NCBI GenBank assembly: GCA_020627785.1
Contig: JAHDGF010000014.1
Location: 17,262 to 81,261, forward strand
Direction of reading: 5' to 3'
DNA length: 64,000 bases
Source of the DNA: Saprospiraceae bacterium
GTDB taxonomy: Bacteria; Bacteroidota; Bacteroidia; Chitinophagales; Saprospiraceae
Shown: piece by piece, positions 16,764 through 24,869 of the stretch
Layout of the letters: each line of letters begins with the position of its first letter
Numbering within the stretch: the stretch's first letter is position 1
Program-made: the position numbers and the translations under genes
The notes under the pieces: model-generated
Told to the model about the DNA's origin: nothing
What the model saw: only the letters and a program-made list of their open reading frames with translations
Database searches by the model: none

Positions 16764-18908
16764 TTATCTCATCAAGGTTATTGATCCTGTCCTTTTTATG
16801 GATTGATTGAAAATTGATGTGAATTCTATAATATAAGTATAGACACCGGGCAGGGCTTCTTCACCATTTATTGTCCCATCCCAGCCTTTATATTCTTCAG
16901 TTGCGGGCACATTTTCAGTCTGATACATAAGAACTCCCCAACGATCAAAAATTTGAATTTTTCTAATCCCTTCTATCATGTTGTCTCCAAATATTTGAAA
17001 GGTATTATTTTCTTGATCTGAAGGAGAAAAGATGTTAGGGATGTAAATATCTGTGTCATAAATAACATCTATGAAAGTTCGTGCTTCTACAGGGCACCCA
17101 TTATTATCTTCTGAAGAAATGAAAATATGCATGTCATGCAAGGCTACAAAATTATTTAACATTGGTCCTGAACCTAAGACTTCTCCATGCACGTCAGTCC
17201 AGGTTAATTCTTGAATGCCATTGTCAATATGACTTGGTATTATATCTGTAGGCTGTTCATATTCAATCTTATGGTAAGGTTTTATATCAATGCCTTCGTC
17301 AATTTCATTTACTACTAAATCAATGGTGATTAGACTATCGCAACCATTTTCAACTTCGATTATTGTTTGGAAAATCCCTTCTTCTTCAGAATAAATTGTC
17401 CCGTAATTGAAAAGCTCTCCAGGGCATATGTTGGCCACTCTAAAGTCCGTGGGTTGCTCTGTAATGGATAAATTAAGTTGAATGATTGAATCACATCCAT
17501 CTTGATTAAGCAATGAGATTTCAAAAATTCCTTCTTCACCATAATAGTATTCACCAAATTCAATAACATCACCATCACATATTGTTTGATATTCCACTTC
17601 TTTAATTTCTTCTAGAAATTTAATGTCAAATGAAATGATTGAATCGCAGCCTGCATCATTGACAATACTAGTGTCAAATTCTATAGAGCTACTGGTAGAG
17701 AAATCACCGAATTCAAAAATTTCTCCGTGGCATAAAACACGTTCGATAAGAGCTGTGGTGCTTTCTCCTTTTGTTACCATAATTGAAAAAATACTATCGC
17801 AGCCAACCTGATTTATAACTGAGGTTGTAAAGTTGCCTGCTTCTGTGATTTCTAAATCTTTAAAAATTATTGTATCGCTTTCGCAAAGGTGTAATTCCTG
17901 GAAGACTTGAATGGTTTCTGATACTTCAATGTCAATAGTAATGAGTGAGTCACATTCTCCTGTGGCTTCCACTTGAATTTCTTGAATGCTACTTTCAGAA
18001 ATGTTTAATCCATAATCTGTGTATTCATCTCCGTCACAGATTGAAATTAGGTAGTATGCTTCTGGTATCTCATTTACATCTAAACTTATATGAACCACAG
18101 TATCGCAGCCTAAGCTATTTTCAAGGAATAATTCATGTGGTCCTTCTTGGTCTGTGGAAAAAGAGCCATAATGGAAAAACTCTCCTTCGCAAATACTTGC
18201 AGAAATATTTTCTTCAATATTGTTTCCTTCGGTTAACTCTAAGGTTATGATGCTGTCACAGCCATCGATGTTTTCAAGGATTATTTCATGGGTGCCAGAT
18301 TCCGTAGTAGTAAAATCACCCAATGTAAATTCTTCACCATCACAAATTTCTCCAAAGAGATTAGCGTAGGTAGGTTGTACAATTTCTATGGTAAGACTTG
18401 TGATGCTATCACATCCATCAACAGCAAACCCATTCACTTGGAAGAATCCAGCATTTGTAATTGAGAAGCCACCAAAGAAAACGGTATCTCCTTTACATAT
18501 TTTTTCAACCCCAAGATATTGTTCATGGGTTGGAATGTTTACATCATATGCTTCTGTTAAATAACAGCCATCTGATTTCTCAATCCAAGCCTTGTATTCC
18601 CCTTCCACACCATTAAATTCTACGAGCTGCAGAGGAGAAGAATTTTCACCGACTAAAGCAATACCATCTTTATACCATTGCATTGATTGAATGTCTGGAT
18701 CTTCAAGATAAAGTTGTAGGTTATCTCTACAGATATAACCAGTTGCATCACTTAAAGAAATGATATTACTACAACTACATTCTGAATCATTCAGATCAAC
18801 CAGACCATCTCCATCGTCGTCTATAGCGTTATCACATATTTCTTGTGCTAAGACAAGAGTTGGTAAAAGAGTGATTGTAAGAATCAGGGCACATTTTAAT
18901 ATATGCAT
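16764..18908 (-). CDS. surface protein with eight CDS-type repeats and T9SS type B (CHU_C) domain
   Basis: A 714-residue secreted protein. Signal peptide to VLAQ (22), then a short calcium motif (EICDNAIDDDGDGL), one Ig-like module, and about eight tandem repeats of some 55-60 residues over about 140-560. Each repeat begins [IL]C-x-G-x-x-[FIV]-x-[YF]-G and ends GCDSI. The C-terminus is a gliding-motility-associated type B sorting domain (IYIPNIFSPSDQENNTF, IQIFDRWGVLMYQ, GWDGTINGEE, GVYTYIIEF). Such proteins are exported by the T9SS and held on the surface or in a SprB-like adhesive layer. It is the last gene of the four-gene surface operon, 46 bp after the 1580-residue protein. Confidence 0.88.
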   Translation of the reverse strand: MHILKCALILTITLLPTLVLAQEICDNAIDDDGDGLVDLNDSECSCSNIISLSDATGYICRDNLQLYLEDPDIQSMQWYKDGIALVGENSSPLQLVEFNGVEGEYKAWIEKSDGCYLTEAYDVNIPTHEQYLGVEKICKGDTVFFGGFSITNAGFFQVNGFAVDGCDSITSLTIEIVQPTYANLFGEICDGEEFTLGDFTTTESGTHEIILENIDGCDSIITLELTEGNNIEENISASICEGEFFHYGSFSTDQEGPHELFLENSLGCDTVVHISLDVNEIPEAYYLISICDGDEYTDYGLNISESSIQEIQVEATGECDSLITIDIEVSETIQVFQELHLCESDTIIFKDLEITEAGNFTTSVINQVGCDSIFSIMVTKGESTTALIERVLCHGEIFEFGDFSTSSSIEFDTSIVNDAGCDSIISFDIKFLEEIKEVEYQTICDGDVIEFGEYYYGEEGIFEISLLNQDGCDSIIQLNLSITEQPTDFRVANICPGELFNYGTIYSEEEGIFQTIIEVENGCDSLITIDLVVNEIDEGIDIKPYHKIEYEQPTDIIPSHIDNGIQELTWTDVHGEVLGSGPMLNNFVALHDMHIFISSEDNNGCPVEARTFIDVIYDTDIYIPNIFSPSDQENNTFQIFGDNMIEGIRKIQIFDRWGVLMYQTENVPATEEYKGWDGTINGEEALPGVYTYIIEFTSIFNQSIKRTGSITLMR
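17876..17887 (-). repeat. TTTGCGNAAGCG word, copy 3 (N=A)
   Basis: Exact minus-strand copy inside the type B surface-protein gene, where it encodes part of LCESDT. Confidence 0.6.
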
Positions 18909-18954
18909 CTTTAAAGATTTTAATAAATTAGTAACCAGTTTTAGGTGTTGGAAA

Positions 18955-21900
18955 TTAATTTATTGTACATCCATTGGAGTCGGTAACTGTTATGCAGTAT
19001 GTGTTTCCGCCTTCAAGTCCATTTATTGTATAGGATCCCGGCACATTTAAGTTTCCGGAATCGGCATTGTTTCCATTTGTTTCAGACCACGTAATTGTAT
19101 AAGGATAGCTTCCGCCACTTACATGAATTATAACTTCTCCTTCATTTTCTTGACATTCATCATCTTGAATCTGATTGATGCTTACCTCAGGTAAGGGGAT
19201 GTCAATAACGATATCATCCGGCCACACATCTATACACCCAGACTCAACCGAGGTTATGGTAATGTCAGAGTAAATACCCTCGCATAAATCATCAATTAAA
19301 ATATCACCTGCAAAAGCATATGGGCCTAAAGTGGTAATGATTCCATCGTAAGTATAACTTATGTTGAATTCACCAGTTAATCCGTAATTAGCATCTACAG
19401 TAAAAGCACCATTGCAGACACCACTACAATCTGAGATATCATCTGTATGTGTAACATGCTCCCATTCTGCTCCAGTTTCATTAATGCTAATATTCTCCGA
19501 CCAATTAAGAACACATCCACTTTCAATCATGTGTACTTGTATATTAGAAAATGAGCCAGTACATAAATCGCTAATTGATATGGGACCAGGTCCTGAAAAT
19601 GGACCTACTTGAACATTGTTTCCATTGGTAGTATACGATACATTGAAGTCTCCAGTCGTGTTTGCATTTAACTCTATTGTGAAACTTCCAGTACATCCTC
19701 CATCACAGTCTTGATCAGAAGATTTGAGTACATTGTTAATCGTTTCAATGTGGATAGTTATGAGAATGGTGTTACTAGCAATCTCTGAACAATTTCCTCT
19801 TTTGACCATTCTTCGGTATTCTCTGCTTGCCGTTAAGGATGGAGGATCATAATCTTGTTGCGTGGCATTTGCGATGTCCTCCCATGTGCCATTAGGGATT
19901 CTTGATTGCCATTGATAAGTGATGTCACCCTCACATCCTCCACTTGGTAATGTAGCGGTTAAGATTGTAGGATCTAATTGATTACATCCTTCTTGGTTTG
20001 AAGAAATGTTTCCTGCGTCAACAATATTACCAGTAACTTTTTTTGAAATTGTATTGGTATAGATAAATTCAAAGCAATTGTTAGATCTTACTCCTCTACG
20101 GTATTCAGTTGTTTTATTGATGATGCCTGGGTCGTAATTTACGTTTGTGGCAGAAGCAATGTCTTGCCAATCAGACCAGATTCCTAATTGACATAGCTGG
20201 GTCCTTGCTTGCCATACAAATTCAGTTGTTCCACCGATATTGCCGGAAGGGGCTATGATCTCTATTATTTCTAACGGGTCGTATTCTCCGCAGAAAATTT
20301 CTTCGGCTTCAATTTCACCTGCATTTGTAAAATTAGAAATCACATCTATCGTAATATTTGCTGTGGCAGTACACCCAGCATCATCTTCGATGGTTACTGC
20401 ATAATTTGTATTTGTAGTTGGGGTAACGCTATGTTGATTATTATTGCCTAACCCTTCATTCCATTGATAGTTGATTGGGTTTAATCCATCAACTACATTT
20501 GCCTCGAGCGTGACCGTCTCTCCAACACATATAGGATTAGGGTTACCAGTAAGTGTCAGGGTAGGATGGCAATCAATGGTTATAACTTGTGTTCCTTCAC
20601 AGGTAACTCTAACTGCTGGGTTACTCGGTGAGGTTACAATATCCATGTACTCTCCTGATAGATTCAAGTTGAAGTCAGCGCAATTAAAATTGCTTCTTGA
20701 GTTGCAATTGTCTAAAACATAGAGTCCATTGCTAGGTTCCGAAATTACTTCGATAGTTAACCAAGCGGCGGCCCCATAAGTATTCTCAAATAAATTTGCT
20801 CCAGTACCAACGCCAAAGAAAAAGTTGAATAAACCAATTTCTATTTCTGCTCCTGAAAAGCCTCCAGTTCCAATTAATTGTCCGGATATCTGTGTGTAAA
20901 AGTACCAATCAGAAACATCTAATGTATAGGCGTCACAAAAACTTTCGTTTGTTTTATATTGCCAAGGATCAGCATAATTAATTCGGCCATGAAAGGTGCA
21001 ATCCAAGGTAAATCCCAGACTCGAGTCATATTTATTGGTAAGTGTACCGGTCAATCTAGCAGTTCCATTGTCGTACTCTTCAAATACTCCGTTTGTAATG
21101 TCATAAAGTCTTGCGATGTTTAAGCCTGTGCCTAAATCATTATTCAACCAAAAAGCTTTGGAATCTGTATTGCAGGGTCCAGTCCCTTGGTTTGTAACGG
21201 TACGCGTGGTGATTCTTGAAAGGGTATTTGTGGTTGTCCATGTTCTTTCAATAATTCTAGGGCAATTATTGGTTACCTGATCGCTATAGGACATTTGGTA
21301 ATAATTACAAACGGAAGCCTCACCAGTATTAGATGGGTCTGTCGAATCATTACAGGAGATGGTTATGTCTGCTGGTATCATGCAATCTACTGGTTCAACT
21401 GTTACAGTCACTTCATCAGAATAGATGCACCATTCATCATCCCAGCCGTAGACCGTGAAAGTTGTAGTCGAGAATGGAGAGACGGTAATACTTGAAGCGT
21501 TAGATCCTGAATTCCAAAGATAACTATTGGCACCTGATGCCGATAGTGTCACAGATTCTCCTAAACAAATTGTTTGATCAGGTCCTGCGGATACATTGGT
21601 AACTGGGCAATCGCAGGCTGCTTCAACGATGATTGTACCTGCGCCAGTCCATGATTGACCGCAGGCTCCAGTACCAGCTGGGTTGTTAGCACCATCGGTT
21701 ACTATCGATAAGTTAATGGCCGTTGCATTTGCAGGGACATCGATTAAGTTTAATTCGATTAAAGCAAAGCAGCAAGATCCTAAACTTAGGTCTGGTCCAT
21801 AAATGGTTTCGCTAACTGAAGCTGAACCCACATTTGAATTTGCGTTTACAGTTAGGTATCTGCCATCATCTGTAAGTCCAGTTAAAGGTACTTTTAATTT

Positions 21901-23697
21901 TATATTACGACTTTCATTCGCTGTTGGTATCGAAAGACTTATGTTCTTTTGATCGCAAAAACCATCCATGTTTATGGTTTGGTTTAAGTAGTTGACATTT
22001 CCGTCTTCATCTTTTATAATTGTAGCCATCAGAGATTGAATGCCAGAACTTCCATTGCAAGAACCACAGTCTTGAGCTGCTACAAAATTATTGACGGGCC
22101 CATTGACGGTTTCCCTGTATAAGTGTGTGTCTCCTAAAGTGCTTATTCTGTAAAGAATTAAAGTTCCAATGGATGATTGTACATAAATGTAATTTCCTGG
22201 ATCACACCCTTTGTAGTTCACTTCGATTGTGGTTTCTGTGACGGAGGCTGTAGAAGGTAGCGTTAGAGTAATTTGATTTCCCGAGCAACTTGCGGCATAA
22301 GTTTCTACTGAGACTTGCGCTGCACAATCAAGATTGCAAAAAAGACTGGTTGAGCAGTCTGGGTCTTGACAGTCTGGGAGTCCATCGTTGTCGTCATCAA
22401 TGCCATTGGAGCATATTTCTTCAAGGCATAGATCGATATTAATTGTATTTGATTCAGTCCAAATATTGCATCCAGAAGGTTTAGCTTTTCGCCGGTATTG
22501 CATGTCGTGAACGATCACAGGTGGATCATATTCGGAATTGTTAGAACTAGAAATTGTTTCCCAAGAACTCCATCCTCCGGAGCCATTATCATGTCTCTTT
22601 TCCCAAACGTATTCTATAGCTCCTGAGCTGCAGCCTTCTTCTGCAAAACTCACATTGTCGATCCATAAATCTTCGATGTTGTTCCCTAGTTTAAACATCA
22701 GGCCAACGTTGTTATTTGTAACACCTAGGTTAATGCCATTGATGGTGAAGATTTGAGCAGCGGTTGTAACATTTACCGTTGTACTCCAATAAGTAGTCCA
22801 CGGAGCTTCTCTTAATTGTAAGCTTACATATAAAGGACGATTTACCACAGCTTTTGCTTCGAAGCTTACTTGATAACTTGAGCTTGCATTTACAGAATAT
22901 GGTGCATTTGACAACTCTATATGCCAGGTAGTACCAGTAATACTTTGAACATCAATAAAGCAAGAGTTGGGGCCCGAGAGTTCACCATTTGTATCTAGTG
23001 ACATGGACGCCACTGCTGTACTATGATCGTATAAAGCCCAGTTGGTTAATCCGTTATTGAATTCACCATTGGTTAATGCATTACAGCTAGAAGTGGCATC
23101 TTGTAAGCTTGTAATATTATTAGGATCATTGGAAGGGCAGCTTATTCCATTTTCTTGAATGATGCCTGGATTAGCTGCACAGGAACTGCTGCAAGATTTA
23201 GTTAGTTCTAGGCAATCAACTCTGAAGGTTGCACCATTTCCATTTCCTATCCAAATTGAAATATATTCAGTGCCACTGGGAGCGGTCATTTGCATAGTAT
23301 AGCTATTCCAATTGGCTAGATTCACGTCTTTAAATTGGTTGGAAAGTTGATTCCATGATGCATCAAAAAAGGTCATGCTGAGTCCTGCCCATCCAGTGCC
23401 TACAGAATATCTCATGCCTTGGAACTGGATTGTATAATCACAACCTGGAACGACTTCTGTGCCTGAAACATTTTGATTAATTGCACCACTTGGAGTTCCA
23501 AACCAAACATTATTGGGACCACAGTTAGGGGCATCGGTTGATATATACGCTTGATTGGTTGGAGACCAATGCGTGCTTAAATTTCCTAATTCAAAACTTG
23601 GGTCATCCAATAAATTTTGAGCTTGTATTTGATTTGCGGAAGCGCAAATCAGAACTACGGCAAAAAGGTTATAATATTTTTTTAGCCCTCTAGTCAA
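18955..23697 (-). CDS. giant secreted protein with CBM-like and SprB/PKD-like modules, no sorting domain seen
   Basis: A 1580-residue secreted protein. Signal peptide to IQAQ (about 27), then two carbohydrate-binding-module-like jelly rolls (about 28-165 and 205-355; both with N-terminal 'LxxxxFExG/GEFNNGLTNW' starts). Ig-like and PKD-like modules follow, with a calcium motif ICSNGIDDDNDGLPDC near 440, an internal domain with many Cys around 800-1050, and SprB-like repeats at the end. It stops at YCITVTDSNGCTIN with no type A or B T9SS domain, although its operon partners have them. The only usable start is TTG at 23697, which overlaps the previous stop (TTGACTAG) and gives a complete signal peptide. 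Secretion is clear; the route is not. Confidence 0.82.
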   Translation of the reverse strand: MTRGLKKYYNLFAVVLICASANQIQAQNLLDDPSFELGNLSTHWSPTNQAYISTDAPNCGPNNVWFGTPSGAINQNVSGTEVVPGCDYTIQFQGMRYSVGTGWAGLSMTFFDASWNQLSNQFKDVNLANWNSYTMQMTAPSGTEYISIWIGNGNGATFRVDCLELTKSCSSSCAANPGIIQENGISCPSNDPNNITSLQDATSSCNALTNGEFNNGLTNWALYDHSTAVASMSLDTNGELSGPNSCFIDVQSITGTTWHIELSNAPYSVNASSSYQVSFEAKAVVNRPLYVSLQLREAPWTTYWSTTVNVTTAAQIFTINGINLGVTNNNVGLMFKLGNNIEDLWIDNVSFAEEGCSSGAIEYVWEKRHDNGSGGWSSWETISSSNNSEYDPPVIVHDMQYRRKAKPSGCNIWTESNTINIDLCLEEICSNGIDDDNDGLPDCQDPDCSTSLFCNLDCAAQVSVETYAASCSGNQITLTLPSTASVTETTIEVNYKGCDPGNYIYVQSSIGTLILYRISTLGDTHLYRETVNGPVNNFVAAQDCGSCNGSSGIQSLMATIIKDEDGNVNYLNQTINMDGFCDQKNISLSIPTANESRNIKLKVPLTGLTDDGRYLTVNANSNVGSASVSETIYGPDLSLGSCCFALIELNLIDVPANATAINLSIVTDGANNPAGTGACGQSWTGAGTIIVEAACDCPVTNVSAGPDQTICLGESVTLSASGANSYLWNSGSNASSITVSPFSTTTFTVYGWDDEWCIYSDEVTVTVEPVDCMIPADITISCNDSTDPSNTGEASVCNYYQMSYSDQVTNNCPRIIERTWTTTNTLSRITTRTVTNQGTGPCNTDSKAFWLNNDLGTGLNIARLYDITNGVFEEYDNGTARLTGTLTNKYDSSLGFTLDCTFHGRINYADPWQYKTNESFCDAYTLDVSDWYFYTQISGQLIGTGGFSGAEIEIGLFNFFFGVGTGANLFENTYGAAAWLTIEVISEPSNGLYVLDNCNSRSNFNCADFNLNLSGEYMDIVTSPSNPAVRVTCEGTQVITIDCHPTLTLTGNPNPICVGETVTLEANVVDGLNPINYQWNEGLGNNNQHSVTPTTNTNYAVTIEDDAGCTATANITIDVISNFTNAGEIEAEEIFCGEYDPLEIIEIIAPSGNIGGTTEFVWQARTQLCQLGIWSDWQDIASATNVNYDPGIINKTTEYRRGVRSNNCFEFIYTNTISKKVTGNIVDAGNISSNQEGCNQLDPTILTATLPSGGCEGDITYQWQSRIPNGTWEDIANATQQDYDPPSLTASREYRRMVKRGNCSEIASNTILITIHIETINNVLKSSDQDCDGGCTGSFTIELNANTTGDFNVSYTTNGNNVQVGPFSGPGPISISDLCTGSFSNIQVHMIESGCVLNWSENISINETGAEWEHVTHTDDISDCSGVCNGAFTVDANYGLTGEFNISYTYDGIITTLGPYAFAGDILIDDLCEGIYSDITITSVESGCIDVWPDDIVIDIPLPEVSINQIQDDECQENEGEVIIHVSGGSYPYTITWSETNGNNADSGNLNVPGSYTINGLEGGNTYCITVTDSNGCTIN
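23633..23644 (+). repeat. TTTGCGNAAGCG word, copy 4 (N=G)
   Basis: Exact plus-strand copy inside the signal-peptide region of the 1580-residue protein gene (encoding CASAN on the minus strand). It is followed by GCAAA, extending a local palindrome. Confidence 0.6.
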
Positions 23698-24841
23698 TTT
23701 TCACAAATTTTATGGCTTGACTAAATTTCCGATCTGTATACTCTATATACAGGATGTAGACACCTGCTACAAGATCATTGACTATGATTTCTTTTTGATT
23801 TAGAATTTCATTTCTAAATTTTTCAAGGTGGACTTTTTGTCCTAATTTATTATAAATGGCAATGCTTCCTAATCCTTTGTGGTCTATTAAATCCGTTCGA
23901 AGGGTTAGGGTAGAGTTTACTGGGTTTGTTTGTAAGTAGAATGAAAGATCTTCATTCAGAAGTGTTTCTGTGGTACTTGTTGAAGTTGGTTCTGAATCAA
24001 TTTGCAAGTAGATTCTAGACCATGCATTTTCTTCAAATAGTATGTTCGGAATTTCAACATAATAAACTTCACTTTCTAAAGGGAAGGGTATAATGTCAAC
24101 GGTAAGTTGATAATTTACTTTTTCATAATTGTCCGGTGTGAGATTTCCACCATCAAACTTAACTAGTGAAAATTCGTCCATGTCTACCGCTTCAAAGTTT
24201 TGATAACCAGCTTCTTGAGCAAGGGTATTTAATTCATCTAAGGTTGTAAAGAGGTAAACTTTTGCTTTGTTTCTTGATGATCTAAAACTCCAAGATCGTT
24301 GGAGTAGCAGATGATCTAAGTGTCTTACTGTTTCTGTGTCAAAATGTAAGCAAGTTTCAATTGTTCCTAGATCTTTTTGGTCTGGTAAATCGAATACTTG
24401 AACCATGTATTCAGCGCCTATAAATAAGTAGGTGTTTTGATTATCGGCGAGTGTGCAATCATTACATCCTTCCTCTGTTGCTAGTACAATCTGTGGAAGA
24501 TCTGGTGTAGCAAGTGTAATTTCTATTTCAACAACTTGTGAACACAGTGCAGCATCGGTGACCGTAAGCGTATAATTTCCTGGTTCTAAATTATTAATAT
24601 TTGGTAGGGTATCCCCAGTTGACCATTGACATGAATAGTTGGGATTCCCGCCAGTGATTTCTACACTAATAGAGGCATTATTTTGAATGCAGAAGATGTT
24701 AGAATTTAAATATTCTACATGAAGTGGGAAACCCATTTCAGCACCTTCAACAAAAATACTCAAGGGTCCGAGGCATTCCTGCCCCGAACCGTTTGAGTAT
24801 ATTATCAAACTAAATAGTATGATTAGTATTCTACTTCTCAA
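23690..24841 (-). CDS. secreted protein with one SprB-like repeat and T9SS type A domain
   Basis: A 383-residue protein. Signal peptide (ends GSGQ, about 21), a SprB-type Ig module at about 50-110 (ISVEITGGNPNYSCQWSTGD, EPGNYTLTVTDAALC), a middle domain of unknown type (about 125-290), and a type A sorting domain (FYLQTNPVNSTLTLRTDL, AGVYILYIEYTD). Its N-terminus resembles that of the 814-residue neighbour (ECLGPLSIFVEGAE versus TCDGLLTVQIEGSS), so the two are paralogous there. The start is TTG at 24841; no in-frame ATG precedes the signal peptide. It is 28 bp from the upstream gene and overlaps the downstream one by eight bases, so it is clearly in an operon. Confidence 0.8.
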   Translation of the reverse strand: MRSRILIILFSLIIYSNGSGQECLGPLSIFVEGAEMGFPLHVEYLNSNIFCIQNNASISVEITGGNPNYSCQWSTGDTLPNINNLEPGNYTLTVTDAALCSQVVEIEITLATPDLPQIVLATEEGCNDCTLADNQNTYLFIGAEYMVQVFDLPDQKDLGTIETCLHFDTETVRHLDHLLLQRSWSFRSSRNKAKVYLFTTLDELNTLAQEAGYQNFEAVDMDEFSLVKFDGGNLTPDNYEKVNYQLTVDIIPFPLESEVYYVEIPNILFEENAWSRIYLQIDSEPTSTSTTETLLNEDLSFYLQTNPVNSTLTLRTDLIDHKGLGSIAIYNKLGQKVHLEKFRNEILNQKEIIVNDLVAGVYILYIEYTDRKFSQAIKFVKID

Positions 24842-24869
24842 TTCTCTGAATTGTCTAAGTTTTCTACTA

